A stretch of 64,000 nucleotides of DNA, taken from positions 217,598 through 281,597 of the forward strand of contig JAGSHD010000005.1 of NCBI GenBank assembly GCA_023954715.1, written 5' to 3'. The notes beneath the pieces were generated by a model. That model was not told the DNA's origin and ran no database searches. It was given only the letters and a program-made list of their open reading frames with translations. A program made the position numbers and the translations under genes. Shown in pieces: positions 55,169 to 63,862 of this stretch (its first letter is position 1; each line of letters begins with the position of its first letter). The DNA comes from Candidatus Cloacimonadota bacterium (GTDB taxonomy: Bacteria > Muiribacteriota > UBA6191).

Positions 55169-55603
55169 ATGTACTATGTTTATAAAAATAATGAGGTTTT
55201 ACAGCTAGATGATGTAAAAGAGTTTAGAGATAAAATGAGCAACTATGGTTTGTTTATTGATTTAGAGACGATGAATTTTCACGAACATCAAAAAGGTGGA
55301 TTAAACTTAATTAGAAAGCGTGTTTTAGGTAAACTGTTATGTTATCTAATCATTAAATCACCCAAAAAGTTTACAGCAAATGAGCTGTACTCCGCTGTTT
55401 GGGGAGTAAGTGCTTTACCTTTGAGTCAAGAGGTATCGGTAAAAACGGCAATCTCTAGGCTCAGAAAAATTATAGAGCCAGTAGGTACTTTAACATACAT
55501 CTTAAAAACGGAGCCAGATTTTTTGGGTAGAAGAGGTGCTTACTATTTTAATGTGAATTGCAATTATTGCTTGATTCGACCAAATACTGTAAGTATGTTT
55601 TAG
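55169..55603 (+). CDS. Free-standing OmpR/PhoB-type winged-helix DNA-binding protein
   Basis: This 144-residue protein consists of a trans_reg_C winged helix and little else. After a short N-terminal part (LFIDLETMNFHEH), RKRVLGKLLCYLIIKSPKKF (about 49-68), NELYSAVWG (71-79), the recognition-helix region VSVKTAISRLRKIIEP (about 89-104) and the wing LGRRGAYYFNV (119-129) follow the family pattern. There is no receiver domain, so phosphorylation control is absent; input may come from the GspF-like partner gene just before it. Targets are unknown. Confidence 0.75.
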   Translation: MYYVYKNNEVLQLDDVKEFRDKMSNYGLFIDLETMNFHEHQKGGLNLIRKRVLGKLLCYLIIKSPKKFTANELYSAVWGVSALPLSQEVSVKTAISRLRKIIEPVGTLTYILKTEPDFLGRRGAYYFNVNCNYCLIRPNTVSMF

Positions 55604-55614
55604 ACCAGTTGACA

Positions 55615-56415
55615 CTATATTTTTTTAAAACGATACTTTTGTTGAAAGTCTACGTAGTTTAATAATATTTTATCCAAAGCAAGCAAAAATTGAGGATGCT
55701 CATGAACAAAATTAAACTCACGATTGAGTGAAAGTAGATCTTTTTTAGAAAACCCAGCAAATGCAGCGAGTTTTAAATATCTAATGCAGGCATCATGTTG
55801 TCTTAATTTTGCATAAACTAGAGACAAGTTAAAGTTTACAGATGCTAGACCATCATTGTGTTCAAAGACTCGTAAAAGCGTTGTTTCAGCTTCTTTAGTG
55901 TGACCACTATAAAACCAAAATCTAGCATACATTTGCATTAAAACAAGGTTTCTAGGAAAGAGTTTCATGGCCAATCGATTCCAGTAAATTCCTTTTTTTA
56001 AGCGTTTTTCTCTAAAAAGACATTCTAAATATTCTATGTAATAAATTGCTTGGGTTTGTTCTGACTTCAGTAGCGCTGAATACAGTAATTTTCTCGCTTT
56101 TGGGCTCACTCTTGACTCACGATTTAGTATCATTCCTTCTAAAAGTAAAAGGTAATATGAGTTGATTCGGCGATTTTTAGCCATTTTTAGAAAATGTTTG
56201 GCTTTGACAATCCGGTTTAGATTTATGTACTTATGAATCAATTGCAGCAGTAGGGTATTATCTTTTGGGGTTTTACGTAGTTGATTTCTAAGGCGAACAG
56301 CGTCCCAAGAATGATTTGTTTTAATCCATTCTGAGTCATTGTTTGGTATAAACTGGTCGTAGGAAAAGCAGTGATAAGAAAAGATGAGATGAAATATTAA
56401 AAAATATAAGTGCAT
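55615..56415 (-). CDS. Exported TPR-like protein
   Basis: This 266-residue protein has a signal peptide (MHLYFLIFHLIFSYHCFS) and TPR-like helix pairs from about residue 45 to 235, such as TLLLQLIHKYINLNRIVKAK and MYARFWFYSGHTKEAETTLL. It is probably periplasmic or attached to an envelope structure. Function unknown. It lies downstream of the Nudix-like gene, but a terminator separates them. Confidence 0.7.
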   Translation of the reverse strand: MHLYFLIFHLIFSYHCFSYDQFIPNNDSEWIKTNHSWDAVRLRNQLRKTPKDNTLLLQLIHKYINLNRIVKAKHFLKMAKNRRINSYYLLLLEGMILNRESRVSPKARKLLYSALLKSEQTQAIYYIEYLECLFREKRLKKGIYWNRLAMKLFPRNLVLMQMYARFWFYSGHTKEAETTLLRVFEHNDGLASVNFNLSLVYAKLRQHDACIRYLKLAAFAGFSKKDLLSLNREFNFVHEHPQFLLALDKILLNYVDFQQKYRFKKI

Positions 56416-56450
56416 AACTATCTTATCGGAAAACTAAATAAAATTAGCAT

Positions 56451-56496
56451 AAAAAAAAGTACACTATTCAAACAAAATTGAAAGTGTACTTTTTTA
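56451..56496. terminator. Bidirectional terminator
   Basis: AAAAAAAAGTACACT is mirrored by AGTGTACTTTTTT around a loop of about 17 bases. It lies about 170 bases past the stop of the minus-strand Nudix-like gene and about 35 bases before the start of the TPR gene. Confidence 0.8.
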
Positions 56497-56666
56497 AGGG
56501 CATACTAAAACCAAATTTACGCTGATACGAAAAACCAAAGACTAGTTATGTCTTATGTGTTCAAATCAAAGTTGCACAGTAAAACAAACATAATTTGATT
56601 ATGTGGCGCAATGCGAAAACCTGAAGTTATATTTAAACAATACGTTTTGTTTAAATATTGATTGGA

Positions 56667-57062
56667 TTAGTTTGCTTGTTGCTTTAATGTATCGATTAAC
56701 GGTAGGGCGGACTCTACAACATCAAAGTCTTTTAACATGTTAAATCGAATCCATCGGTAAGCAAGATGCTTGGATAATCGGATTTTTGTTGAAATGCACT
56801 CAACGAAATATGCAGTTACTTCAACTTTCCCAAAGTCATATTCATGAGAAGAAGTCCCAAGTTTATCACCAATAACAACATCAAGGTTATAAGATTTTGC
56901 TAAGTGATTTTTAAGTGATTCTTCGTTAGAAACGCCATCAGGGATTGCTCCACCAGGTAGTTCCCATCGTCCTGCTAATTTACTAGTTTCATCTCTTTTT
57001 GCAAGAATAAATCGGTTTTCATCTCTGATGATTCCAACAGATACTCTAATTACGTCTGACAT
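56667..57062 (-). CDS. Nudix-fold protein with degenerate Nudix box
   Basis: This is a 131-residue protein with a MutT-like start (RVSVGIIRDENRFILAKRDE) and GRWELPGGAI (31-40), typical of small Nudix hydrolases. The catalytic box G-x5-E-x7-R-E-U-x-E-E-x-G-U is largely lost: in register from Gly38 the key positions are Val44, Asn52, His53, Lys56, Ser57 and Asn59. All metal-binding glutamates are gone. The rest (VEVTAYFVECI, LAYRWIRFNMLKDFDV) is well preserved, so it is likely a stable non-catalytic binder rather than a decaying gene. Confidence 0.75.
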   Translation of the reverse strand: MSDVIRVSVGIIRDENRFILAKRDETSKLAGRWELPGGAIPDGVSNEESLKNHLAKSYNLDVVIGDKLGTSSHEYDFGKVEVTAYFVECISTKIRLSKHLAYRWIRFNMLKDFDVVESALPLIDTLKQQAN

Positions 57063-57361
57063 AGTTACCTTACTCTCATTTGCAATAAAATTGCGTTACT
57101 TTAATTCAAAATCAAATCAAGACATTGCTGTGACTTGATATTGAAAGAATTATAACCAAAGAAGTACAAAGAAATCAAGAAAATGACTAAAATTGTATGT
57201 GATTAATCTAAAAGTTTATGAGTCGAAAGGGTTGAAAATTTGTAAAACCTTGCAAATATACGATTTATTGCTAGGATACAGCAGTATTTTTATATTGAAA
57301 AATTGCAACTCTAGGTGTAAAAACTTTAGTGATTAGAGTTGCTTTGTAAGTAAAGGTTAGA
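57063..57361. other. Intergenic region between divergent genes
   Basis: These 299 AT-rich bases lie between the Nudix-like and SEC-C genes and should contain both promoters. No element stands out. AAAGG at the right edge is the likely ribosome binding site of the SEC-C gene. Confidence 0.3.
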
Positions 57362-58114
57362 GTGTTTGATATGAGTATTCCAAGAAATCTGTCTTGTCCA
57401 TGTGGAAGTAAGTTAAAGTATAAAAAGTGCTGTTATGACGGTATTCAGCTTAAGCATGATAAAGCAAAGCTGATCGAAGCGATTTGCGATATAGACGGTA
57501 TTTTAAACTTGTTAATGTCTGATTTGGATGAAGGATTTCATGCAGACTATTATGACTATGCTGTTAGTAACTTTTATAACTATTTAGATAGACCAGATCA
57601 TGAAATAGACGAAATACTAGAGACAGATTGGGGCTCACAGTTATATTGTGAGTGGGTGCTTTTAACCGCTAGATTTGAAAATAGGTCCTTGGTAGATTGG
57701 GTAGCCTTAAGTGAAAAAACAAATGTGGAAGGCTTTGATCCAGAGATCTTACAGGCGCTTGGGTGTACTAGAATGAGCTTTTTTGAAATGGTATCCATGG
57801 CTGGGGATTACATTATACTGAAAGATGTATTAAGTGAAGATTATCACTTTGTGAAAAGTTTAGATGAAAAACAATTTGTAGAAAGACAACTTGTAACTGG
57901 TAGGATTGTAAATACAAAACATGGCAAAGTATTATTATCTGCCTATGCAAAACTAAATTCTATATCACTTATTAATAATCTATTATTGACCTCAAAAAGT
58001 CTCGTTGATGATGTAAACTCTGACTACTTACAAGAGGCCCAACTTCTGATGCAACTAGAAATATTAAAAACTATAGTAGAAGGCTTTGAGATGAATAGTT
58101 TAGAGTTGATTTAG
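57362..58114 (+). CDS. SEC-C metal-binding motif protein
   Basis: This is a 250-residue protein with a SEC-C-type zinc motif at the N-terminus: CPCGSKLKYKKCC, with ligands Cys12, Cys14, Cys23 and Cys24. This motif, first seen at the C-terminus of SecA, often mediates protein binding. The rest is helical and unfamiliar. The start is GTG at 57362 with AAGG six bases before it; an ATG at 57371 would remove three residues only. The 3' end overlaps the convergent membrane protein gene by 15 bases. Confidence 0.75.
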   Translation: MFDMSIPRNLSCPCGSKLKYKKCCYDGIQLKHDKAKLIEAICDIDGILNLLMSDLDEGFHADYYDYAVSNFYNYLDRPDHEIDEILETDWGSQLYCEWVLLTARFENRSLVDWVALSEKTNVEGFDPEILQALGCTRMSFFEMVSMAGDYIILKDVLSEDYHFVKSLDEKQFVERQLVTGRIVNTKHGKVLLSAYAKLNSISLINNLLLTSKSLVDDVNSDYLQEAQLLMQLEILKTIVEGFEMNSLELI

Positions 58115-59986
58115 TCTTTTGTACTTTTGGTACTCTCTAAAAAGTTCTGAAGTAGCATAATTTTGTTTCATCGTACTATTAGGTAGATAGTATTTTTTTG
58201 TAAGATATAGTCTAACAACAGGCTTATCTTTTGGGATATTAAAAGAGATGTAATTGTCATTTAACTCTCCAGATTGTTTTAAAAAGTGGGTATAGTCTAT
58301 AGCAAGCAATTGGGCAAACTCATTGAGAGAGGGGTTGTCTTTTTTCAATAGCTTCTGCAGTGTGTTTTGGTTTGTATCTGTCAAAGTGACAAATGGTGAT
58401 AGTCCTTCCATGATTAATGGAAATTTTGCCTCTAAGCTAAACTCTTTATAGGTTTTTTGTTTATTAGACTTTACTTTATTTAAAAGTGTTTCTAGGTTTT
58501 GATGAGGTAGGTTGTCGAGTCGATAGAAAGACGGCCCACTGTCAATAAGGCTCATTGGTCGATATAAAACAGCCTTTGTGTATGGGTGAAGATTTTCTTG
58601 AATCATTAAATAAGATTGATTTGTTAAGTTAAGATTTTTAAGTTCATCGTTTATTGCTCTACGTATCTTAGGTACAAAACATTCATTCCAAGAAAAGAAG
58701 TTTATATGTGTAGCATTGTAAATTAGTAGAGGAATTTTTTCGCCCTGTCTCCCATATTTTTCTTTTAAGAAAGAGCTACTAGGAAAAAAGTTACAGACTA
58801 GAATTTGAATGGTAAGTATGAGTAATAGAAAATACGTGTTTCGAGTTTTGTTAATGAAGTGAAGAAAGCAAATAAGAGTTGGTAAGAAGAAAAGATAGTG
58901 GCTTCGTCCTAGGTCAGACAAAAACAAAAGAGTCGCACAGACAAAAGAAATTACAGAAAATAGAAATATAAAATCTTTGATTTTGTTTTGTTTAAAAGAA
59001 GAAAGAAACAGATAAAATAGAACAGAGCATATACAAATAATTAGAACACAAAAATTCAAGTATAAAAAAACTTCATTGATCAAAAAAAACAATGATAAAC
59101 ATACGAAGATTAGGTAAATCAGGCCCCAATTAGAGGGTTTAAATACTTTGACTGTATTTTTGGTTTTATAGCTTCCAAAATATGAAATGAATGCAAAGAC
59201 GAGTACTGCTATAACGATGAATAAAGTTAAGCTCCCACTTGTATGGTCTTTGTACTCCATCACATGAGTTAAATAGCCTTTTAAACCATTAAGAGTATAA
59301 AAACAACTCCCCATGATAAAACAAACAAAAAATGAAAAATAAATTTTGTAGTCTTTTTTTTGATTTATAATTGCATAGATAGTATATGCGAAAAATAAAC
59401 AGATAAAATAGATTAAGCCTAGATGTTTGATTGATATTGAAAGGATACTAGTGATAGAGAATGCAAGCAGATTAATGTTTTTATTTTTACAAGATAAATA
59501 ATTCTTTAAAAACAAAAATGAGAGTAAACTAAAGAATATAATAAAACCATGGGGAGATAGACTACGAATACAAAGGACTGTAAATGGGTTGGTGATAATC
59601 AACAAAGAAATGAGAGCTTTGTTTTTGTGTTTGAAAAATAGTGGGATCAGGCAAGCGCAGGTTAAAATGATAAAGCTTAGAAGATAGGGTTGATCAAGGA
59701 CTATTTGATTTAGTGATAGGCAAGACAATATAAATGCTAGGATGGCTGAGCCTAAGGGGTAGTCTCCCGTATGAGTAAATTGAGTTAAAAAGAAAAAGTT
59801 ATTTTCAGTTAAAAGTGAGCCCTTTAAATAATTTATAATTGGGTAATAAAAAGAAAAAATAGAGTCGTTTTCAGGAAAAGGGTCTACATTTTGTATCCAA
59901 AGATAGTGGACAAAAAAACAAGATATCCAAGTAAGCATAATTGAAAAACAAGGTTTCAAGCTTGATCTAAAATTAGGGGAGAACAA
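58100..59986 (-). CDS. Large multi-pass membrane protein resembling GT-C glycosyltransferases
   Basis: This is a 628-residue protein with about 11-12 hydrophobic helices in the first 400 residues and a soluble C-terminal region of about 200. The N-terminal helix followed by an acidic loop (NVDPFPENDSIFSFYYP, about 33-49) and the overall layout resemble GT-C enzymes that transfer sugars from lipid carriers, but no diagnostic motif is certain. The TTG at 59986 is only 2 bases after the flgI stop; an ATG at 59938 is an alternative start, and neither has a clear binding site. Operon position suggests a flagellar or envelope role. Confidence 0.6.
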   Translation of the reverse strand: MFSPNFRSSLKPCFSIMLTWISCFFVHYLWIQNVDPFPENDSIFSFYYPIINYLKGSLLTENNFFFLTQFTHTGDYPLGSAILAFILSCLSLNQIVLDQPYLLSFIILTCACLIPLFFKHKNKALISLLIITNPFTVLCIRSLSPHGFIIFFSLLSFLFLKNYLSCKNKNINLLAFSITSILSISIKHLGLIYFICLFFAYTIYAIINQKKDYKIYFSFFVCFIMGSCFYTLNGLKGYLTHVMEYKDHTSGSLTLFIVIAVLVFAFISYFGSYKTKNTVKVFKPSNWGLIYLIFVCLSLFFLINEVFLYLNFCVLIICICSVLFYLFLSSFKQNKIKDFIFLFSVISFVCATLLFLSDLGRSHYLFFLPTLICFLHFINKTRNTYFLLLILTIQILVCNFFPSSSFLKEKYGRQGEKIPLLIYNATHINFFSWNECFVPKIRRAINDELKNLNLTNQSYLMIQENLHPYTKAVLYRPMSLIDSGPSFYRLDNLPHQNLETLLNKVKSNKQKTYKEFSLEAKFPLIMEGLSPFVTLTDTNQNTLQKLLKKDNPSLNEFAQLLAIDYTHFLKQSGELNDNYISFNIPKDKPVVRLYLTKKYYLPNSTMKQNYATSELFREYQKYKRLNQL

Positions 59987-59988
59987 GT

Positions 59989-60987
59989 TTAGATCACTTC
60001 AAGTGCTGCTTGAAGGGCACCTGCATTTTTAATCTCTTGGATAATCGCAATCAAATCCGAAGTTTTTATACCCATTAAGTTGAGAGTATTTACAAGCTCT
60101 GAAACGGAGCTGCCTTGGTTCACCTCAACAAGTTGTTCATCTTTGCCTGTTTTATTTAATTTATTGCCTACCTGAATGATGATACTCTTGTGAGCTATTG
60201 CAACAGGAGAAATTGTGACATTTCCACCCAGCACGACTGTGCCGGTTCTTTCGTTGATGACAACTTTAGCAACTTGATCTACCTGAACTTTCATGTGATC
60301 GATTAAAGAAACAAACTCAACAGGATTGGTTTGAAATGAATAGGGGATATTTACCTTAATTTTACCGGCACTGACAGCTTTTGCTGTATTTTCTCCATAA
60401 GTAAGATTTACAATATCTGAAACTCGAAGGGCTGTTGTAAAATCCTTATTGTTTAATAAGTAATATAAGACTTGATTTTGTACAAATTGAGTGGGGACTT
60501 CTTTTTCTACGATTGCTCCACCAGGGATAGTTGCCACAGTGGGATGTGTCCCTGCTCCACCACCGAGGGATAGCGGTCCTTGGGCGACAGCATAAATTTG
60601 TCCATTGGCGGCCTTTAAGGGAGCCTGTAGTAAAATTCCCCCCTGTAAACTAGCAGCATCGCCCATAGTAGATACTGTTACATTAATCACATCTCCAGGA
60701 GAGGTAAAGGGAGGTAAGTCAGCGGTAATGATAACAGCGGCTGCATTTTTGGGGCTAATTTTGTTGGAGGAAAGCTTTGCTCCTAGGTTTCGGATGGTGT
60801 TTAAGACCATATCTTGGGTCGCTGTACCTTTGTCTCCAGTACCAGCTAGTCCGATGACAAGACCAGTTCCTATCAATTGGTTCTTTCGAACTCCTTGCAA
60901 TCTGGCAATATCTTTAATACGAACAACAGACTGAGCTATGGCTTGGCTACTTAGTATCAAAAAACATAAAGTTAGAATTAGTTTCAT
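59989..60987 (-). CDS. flgI: Flagellar P-ring protein FlgI
   Basis: This is a 332-residue protein from the ATG at 60987 (TAGGA before it), giving a good Sec signal peptide (MKLILTLCFLILSSQAIAQ). An in-frame start at 61050 lies inside flgH and would spoil the signal. Conserved FlgI blocks are RIKDIARLQGVRKNQLIGTG, GLAGTGDKGTATQ, TVSTMGDAASLQGGILLQ and NERTGTVVLGG. FlgI forms the ring around the rod in the peptidoglycan layer. It begins 7 bases after the flgH stop. Confidence 0.95.
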   Translation of the reverse strand: MKLILTLCFLILSSQAIAQSVVRIKDIARLQGVRKNQLIGTGLVIGLAGTGDKGTATQDMVLNTIRNLGAKLSSNKISPKNAAAVIITADLPPFTSPGDVINVTVSTMGDAASLQGGILLQAPLKAANGQIYAVAQGPLSLGGGAGTHPTVATIPGGAIVEKEVPTQFVQNQVLYYLLNNKDFTTALRVSDIVNLTYGENTAKAVSAGKIKVNIPYSFQTNPVEFVSLIDHMKVQVDQVAKVVINERTGTVVLGGNVTISPVAIAHKSIIIQVGNKLNKTGKDEQLVEVNQGSSVSELVNTLNLMGIKTSDLIAIIQEIKNAGALQAALEVI

Positions 60988-60994
60988 TTTATTC

Positions 60995-61612
60995 CTAGAA
61001 CCATTTGTTAAAGAACCTTTGGATAGCTCCTGGTCGTCTCGTACCGTCAAATGAGCCTTTGCCTATTAAGTTAATTTCTGCATCTGCCACTTGGTTTGAT
61101 GATATAGAGTTGGCAACGATATCTTGTGGTCTTAGTATACCACTTAATTTAACTATAGTTGATTCTGAGTTTATTTTTACTGTTTTTGTTCCTTCAATAT
61201 ATAGATTGCCATTGGGGAGGATTTTTTTAACTATAACTGATATGGCTGCTTCAAGAGTCGCACTTGCAGTTACTTTTCCATCTCCCTTTACATTTGTTTT
61301 TTGAGAGGCATCTTGCAAGTTGTCAGCAACTCGATTTAGGAGGGTATTTGCGTATCCTAGATTAGAAAGCTTTAAAACATTTTTTAATTTACCAAAAACA
61401 TTTGATGTTCTTGAGGACTCATCTTTTATCTCGGTTTTGGTATTTTGATTAGCTGTAGTTGTTTCATCAATTTTTACTTCAACAATATCTCCAATAGAGA
61501 ACATTGGACGATATTCAGCGGATATTCCAGAGTTGTCACTCCATAATGAAACTGTATGAGTATTGAAAGTAAACATTAATATTAAAAAGCTAGAGAGAAA
61601 ATATTTATACAT
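60995..61612 (-). CDS. flgH: Flagellar L-ring protein FlgH
   Basis: This is a 205-residue protein with FlgH features: SLWSDNSGISAEYRPMFSIG (about 22-41), GDIVEVKIDETTTANQNTKT, GNLYIEGTKTVKINSE and LSGILRPQDI. It forms the outer-membrane bushing of the flagellar rod. It has a signal peptide (about 1-20) but no lipobox cysteine, whereas FlgH is usually a lipoprotein. It is the first gene of a flgH-flgI-membrane protein unit; flgA, flgG and flgJ are not nearby. Confidence 0.9.
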   Translation of the reverse strand: MYKYFLSSFLILMFTFNTHTVSLWSDNSGISAEYRPMFSIGDIVEVKIDETTTANQNTKTEIKDESSRTSNVFGKLKNVLKLSNLGYANTLLNRVADNLQDASQKTNVKGDGKVTASATLEAAISVIVKKILPNGNLYIEGTKTVKINSESTIVKLSGILRPQDIVANSISSNQVADAEINLIGKGSFDGTRRPGAIQRFFNKWF

Positions 61613-61754
61613 TTTTGACTTCTTTTGTTTGTTTTTGTTTCTATTTGTATCGACAAGTATTGCTTAAAGCTTGAGTTATTTAAATTTATTAATAAAAATA
61701 GGTGTGATAGAGGGGTATAAGAGTAAAAGAGCGTAAAAATATTTATAAAAAATC

Positions 61755-61783
61755 TTGTAAACGAATAGGTCGTATGATATTCT
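61755..61783 (+). promoter_or_regulatory. Promoter of the tRNA-His/tRNA-Arg unit
   Basis: TTGTAA (61755-61760) and TATTCT (61778-61783) with a 17-base spacer end 14 bases before tRNA-His. The sequence around the -35 box (CTTGTAAACGAA) recurs at the tRNA-Leu promoter. Confidence 0.6.
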
Positions 61784-61797
61784 AATTTTATTCAGAT

Positions 61798-61870
61798 GGC
61801 GACCGTAGTTCAGTGGTAGAGCGCTGGTTTGTGGTACCAGTTGTCGCGGGTTCGAATCCCGTCGGTCGCC
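61798..61870 (+). tRNA. tRNA-His (anticodon GTG)
   Basis: The cloverleaf is complete. The acceptor stem has eight pairs including the extra G-1:C73 pair typical of tRNA-His. The anticodon stem CTGGT/ACCAG presents the loop TTGTGGT with anticodon GTG, and the T-arm contains GGTTCGAATCC. The 3' CCA is not encoded. Confidence 0.95.
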
Positions 61871-61879
61871 CTGATATAT

Positions 61880-61951
61880 GGGCTTATAGTGTAACGGATA
61901 GCATACCTGACTTCGGATCAGTTGGTAGGGGTTCGAATCCTCTTAGGCCTA
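61880..61951 (+). tRNA. tRNA-Arg (anticodon TCG)
   Basis: The cloverleaf has acceptor GGGCTTA/TAGGCCT (two G:U pairs), the anticodon loop CTTCGGA with anticodon TCG and G37, and the T-loop TTCGAAT. It reads CGA-family codons. CCA is not encoded. It lies 9 bases after tRNA-His and is surely co-transcribed. A short TCTCTT/AAGAGA hairpin follows about 20 bases later. Confidence 0.92.
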
Positions 61952-62234
61952 TATATTATCTCCTCTCTTATTAAGAGAAATCTCCTTTCCATAGATTTAT
62001 TCCTTCTTTTATTTTATTATCTACTTGTTTGTAATAGATATTAAATTTTAGATCGAGTCTGATGCAATTACTTTGCTGTTTGAATCTCTTTTAAATACTA
62101 ATAATGTGATCCGGGTATTCCGATTTTAACTATAGTATTTTATAAAAATACATGTGGCTATGGTATTGGCTCAGTTCAATGTACGTTCGATTGAAAATTT
62201 TACCTACTAAACTTAAAGCTCAAGGATTCAGATA

Positions 62235-63728
62235 ATGAAATTCATCAAAATAAGTTCTTTCCTTTTTATTTTATTAATAAATATTCAAGTGATATCTTCG
62301 CAAAGTGCGCAACTTAGCAACACTGTGGGCTTGGCTCACTTTTATAAGGGCCAATACTCAGAAGCGTTTGATGAGTTTTTGAAAGCTCTTAAAAAAGATC
62401 CAAATAATGTGGTTTCACACTTTAATCTGGGAAGAATTTTTGAAAAGCAGGGAAAGTATAAAGATGCTTTTGTTCAGTATCAAAGAACTCTATCTTTAGA
62501 TCCTAATCATAGGTCTGCTAGGGCAGGATATGAAAGACTGATTCGTTACAAGAAAAAAATAAAATTAAAAGTGAAGTCAAAAGACGAAATACTTGAAGAG
62601 AGAATTGATAAAAAAGATGTTCGATCAGAAGTAGCAAAAGAAGAGCTTTTAGAGCGTAGAATTCGTCAGGTAAATGAATTATTTGATCAAAGACGATATA
62701 AAGAAGCCCGTTTAGTTTTAGAAAGAACAATTCGCTATAACCCAGACTCAGGCGACTTGTATTTTCATTTGGGCAGGTATTTCTATGTGGTGGATCAATT
62801 TACAGCATCTATACAAAAATTGAAAAAGGCTCTTGCCTTAGGTACTCAAGAAGAAGATGTGGCTCATTATTTGATTGGCTTAGACTACGAACAGCTTGGA
62901 GACTATAACAAATCAAAAAACTCACTACAAAGAGCACTGGAGTTGTCGCCTTCTAATAGTGTTTACTATGAAAAGTTAGGTACTGTTTTACAAAAATTTG
63001 GTAAAAACTCAGCGGCTTATCAACAATATAAAGAAGGGATTCGTGTTAACCCATCAAATGTAGTTACTCGTGTTAAGCTAAATAAGATATCTAGAGAGTT
63101 ATCTTTAAAAACTTATGCTGAAGGTAAATTAGCATTTGAGCGAAGAGATTATTTAACAGCTAAAAAGCTCCTTAAAAAAGCAATTACTTTTAGAAACCTC
63201 AATGCAGAACAATTAGAAGAGGCACAAAATCTATTAGGTATATCTGAATACTGGTCAAAAAAGAATCAAAAAGTAACGAGAATCAAAGAGAACCAAAGAA
63301 AGAAAACTCAAAACTTGAGATTGAATAAAACGATTACCTTTGAAGAAGCTGTTACCAGTCGAGGGATCTATGAAGGGCAATATGTATCTTGGAGGGGTGT
63401 TGTTATAGGCCTCAAAGAGTATTCTAACCGATTTGAAGTGATTGTGGATACAGATGAAGAAAATGATCATCAAGAAGATTTAGAGGGACATTCTTTAGTT
63501 GTATTAAATATTAGAGGTCGTTTACCAGCCGATCGAAGAGTTGGATACTTAGGAACAGTTGCCTTTGAGGGTAAGTTTAAAAAGTCAGCCTATATTAAAA
63601 ACCCTTTCAATAAAAATTATTCTGTAAGAAAGCAGCCTTATGTAGAGGTAACTGATAGCCGCTTTTGGAACCCAGACTATGGTACTGGCCCCTTTAGAGT
63701 ATTGCCTCAAGTAGATTATAAAAACTAG
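62235..63728 (+). CDS. Exported TPR protein with an extra C-terminal domain
   Basis: This is a 497-residue protein. The signal peptide is about residues 1-23 (FLFILLINIQVISSQS). TPR units run from about 28 to 95 (VVSHFNLGRIFEKQGKYKDA), then after a charged linker (about 110-150) again from about 150 to 330 (GDLYFHLGRYFYVVDQFTAS, SVYYEKLGTVLQKFGKNSAA). The last 130 residues form a beta-rich domain (VSWRGVVIGLKEYSNRFEVI, VGYLGTVAFEGKF) that could be OB-like. AGGA precedes the ATG. Probably a periplasmic or envelope scaffold; function unknown. Confidence 0.75.
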   Translation: MKFIKISSFLFILLINIQVISSQSAQLSNTVGLAHFYKGQYSEAFDEFLKALKKDPNNVVSHFNLGRIFEKQGKYKDAFVQYQRTLSLDPNHRSARAGYERLIRYKKKIKLKVKSKDEILEERIDKKDVRSEVAKEELLERRIRQVNELFDQRRYKEARLVLERTIRYNPDSGDLYFHLGRYFYVVDQFTASIQKLKKALALGTQEEDVAHYLIGLDYEQLGDYNKSKNSLQRALELSPSNSVYYEKLGTVLQKFGKNSAAYQQYKEGIRVNPSNVVTRVKLNKISRELSLKTYAEGKLAFERRDYLTAKKLLKKAITFRNLNAEQLEEAQNLLGISEYWSKKNQKVTRIKENQRKKTQNLRLNKTITFEEAVTSRGIYEGQYVSWRGVVIGLKEYSNRFEVIVDTDEENDHQEDLEGHSLVVLNIRGRLPADRRVGYLGTVAFEGKFKKSAYIKNPFNKNYSVRKQPYVEVTDSRFWNPDYGTGPFRVLPQVDYKN

Positions 63729-63809
63729 ATTATTCAATGGTTTTTAATGAAGGCTCTTCTACGAGTCTCTTTTCATCTTGAAAGAAAACGTACTTTTTTG
63801 AGAAAAAGC

Positions 63810-63838
63810 TTGCAAACGAAGTAAATATTAGGTATACC
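63810..63838 (+). promoter_or_regulatory. Promoter of tRNA-Leu
   Basis: TTGCAA (63810-63815) and TATACC (63833-63838) with a 17-base spacer lie 24 bases before the tRNA. The -35 context CTTGCAAACGAA is nearly the same as at the tRNA-His promoter. Confidence 0.55.
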
Positions 63839-63862
63839 TTTATTCCTTCAAAGAAGACACAT

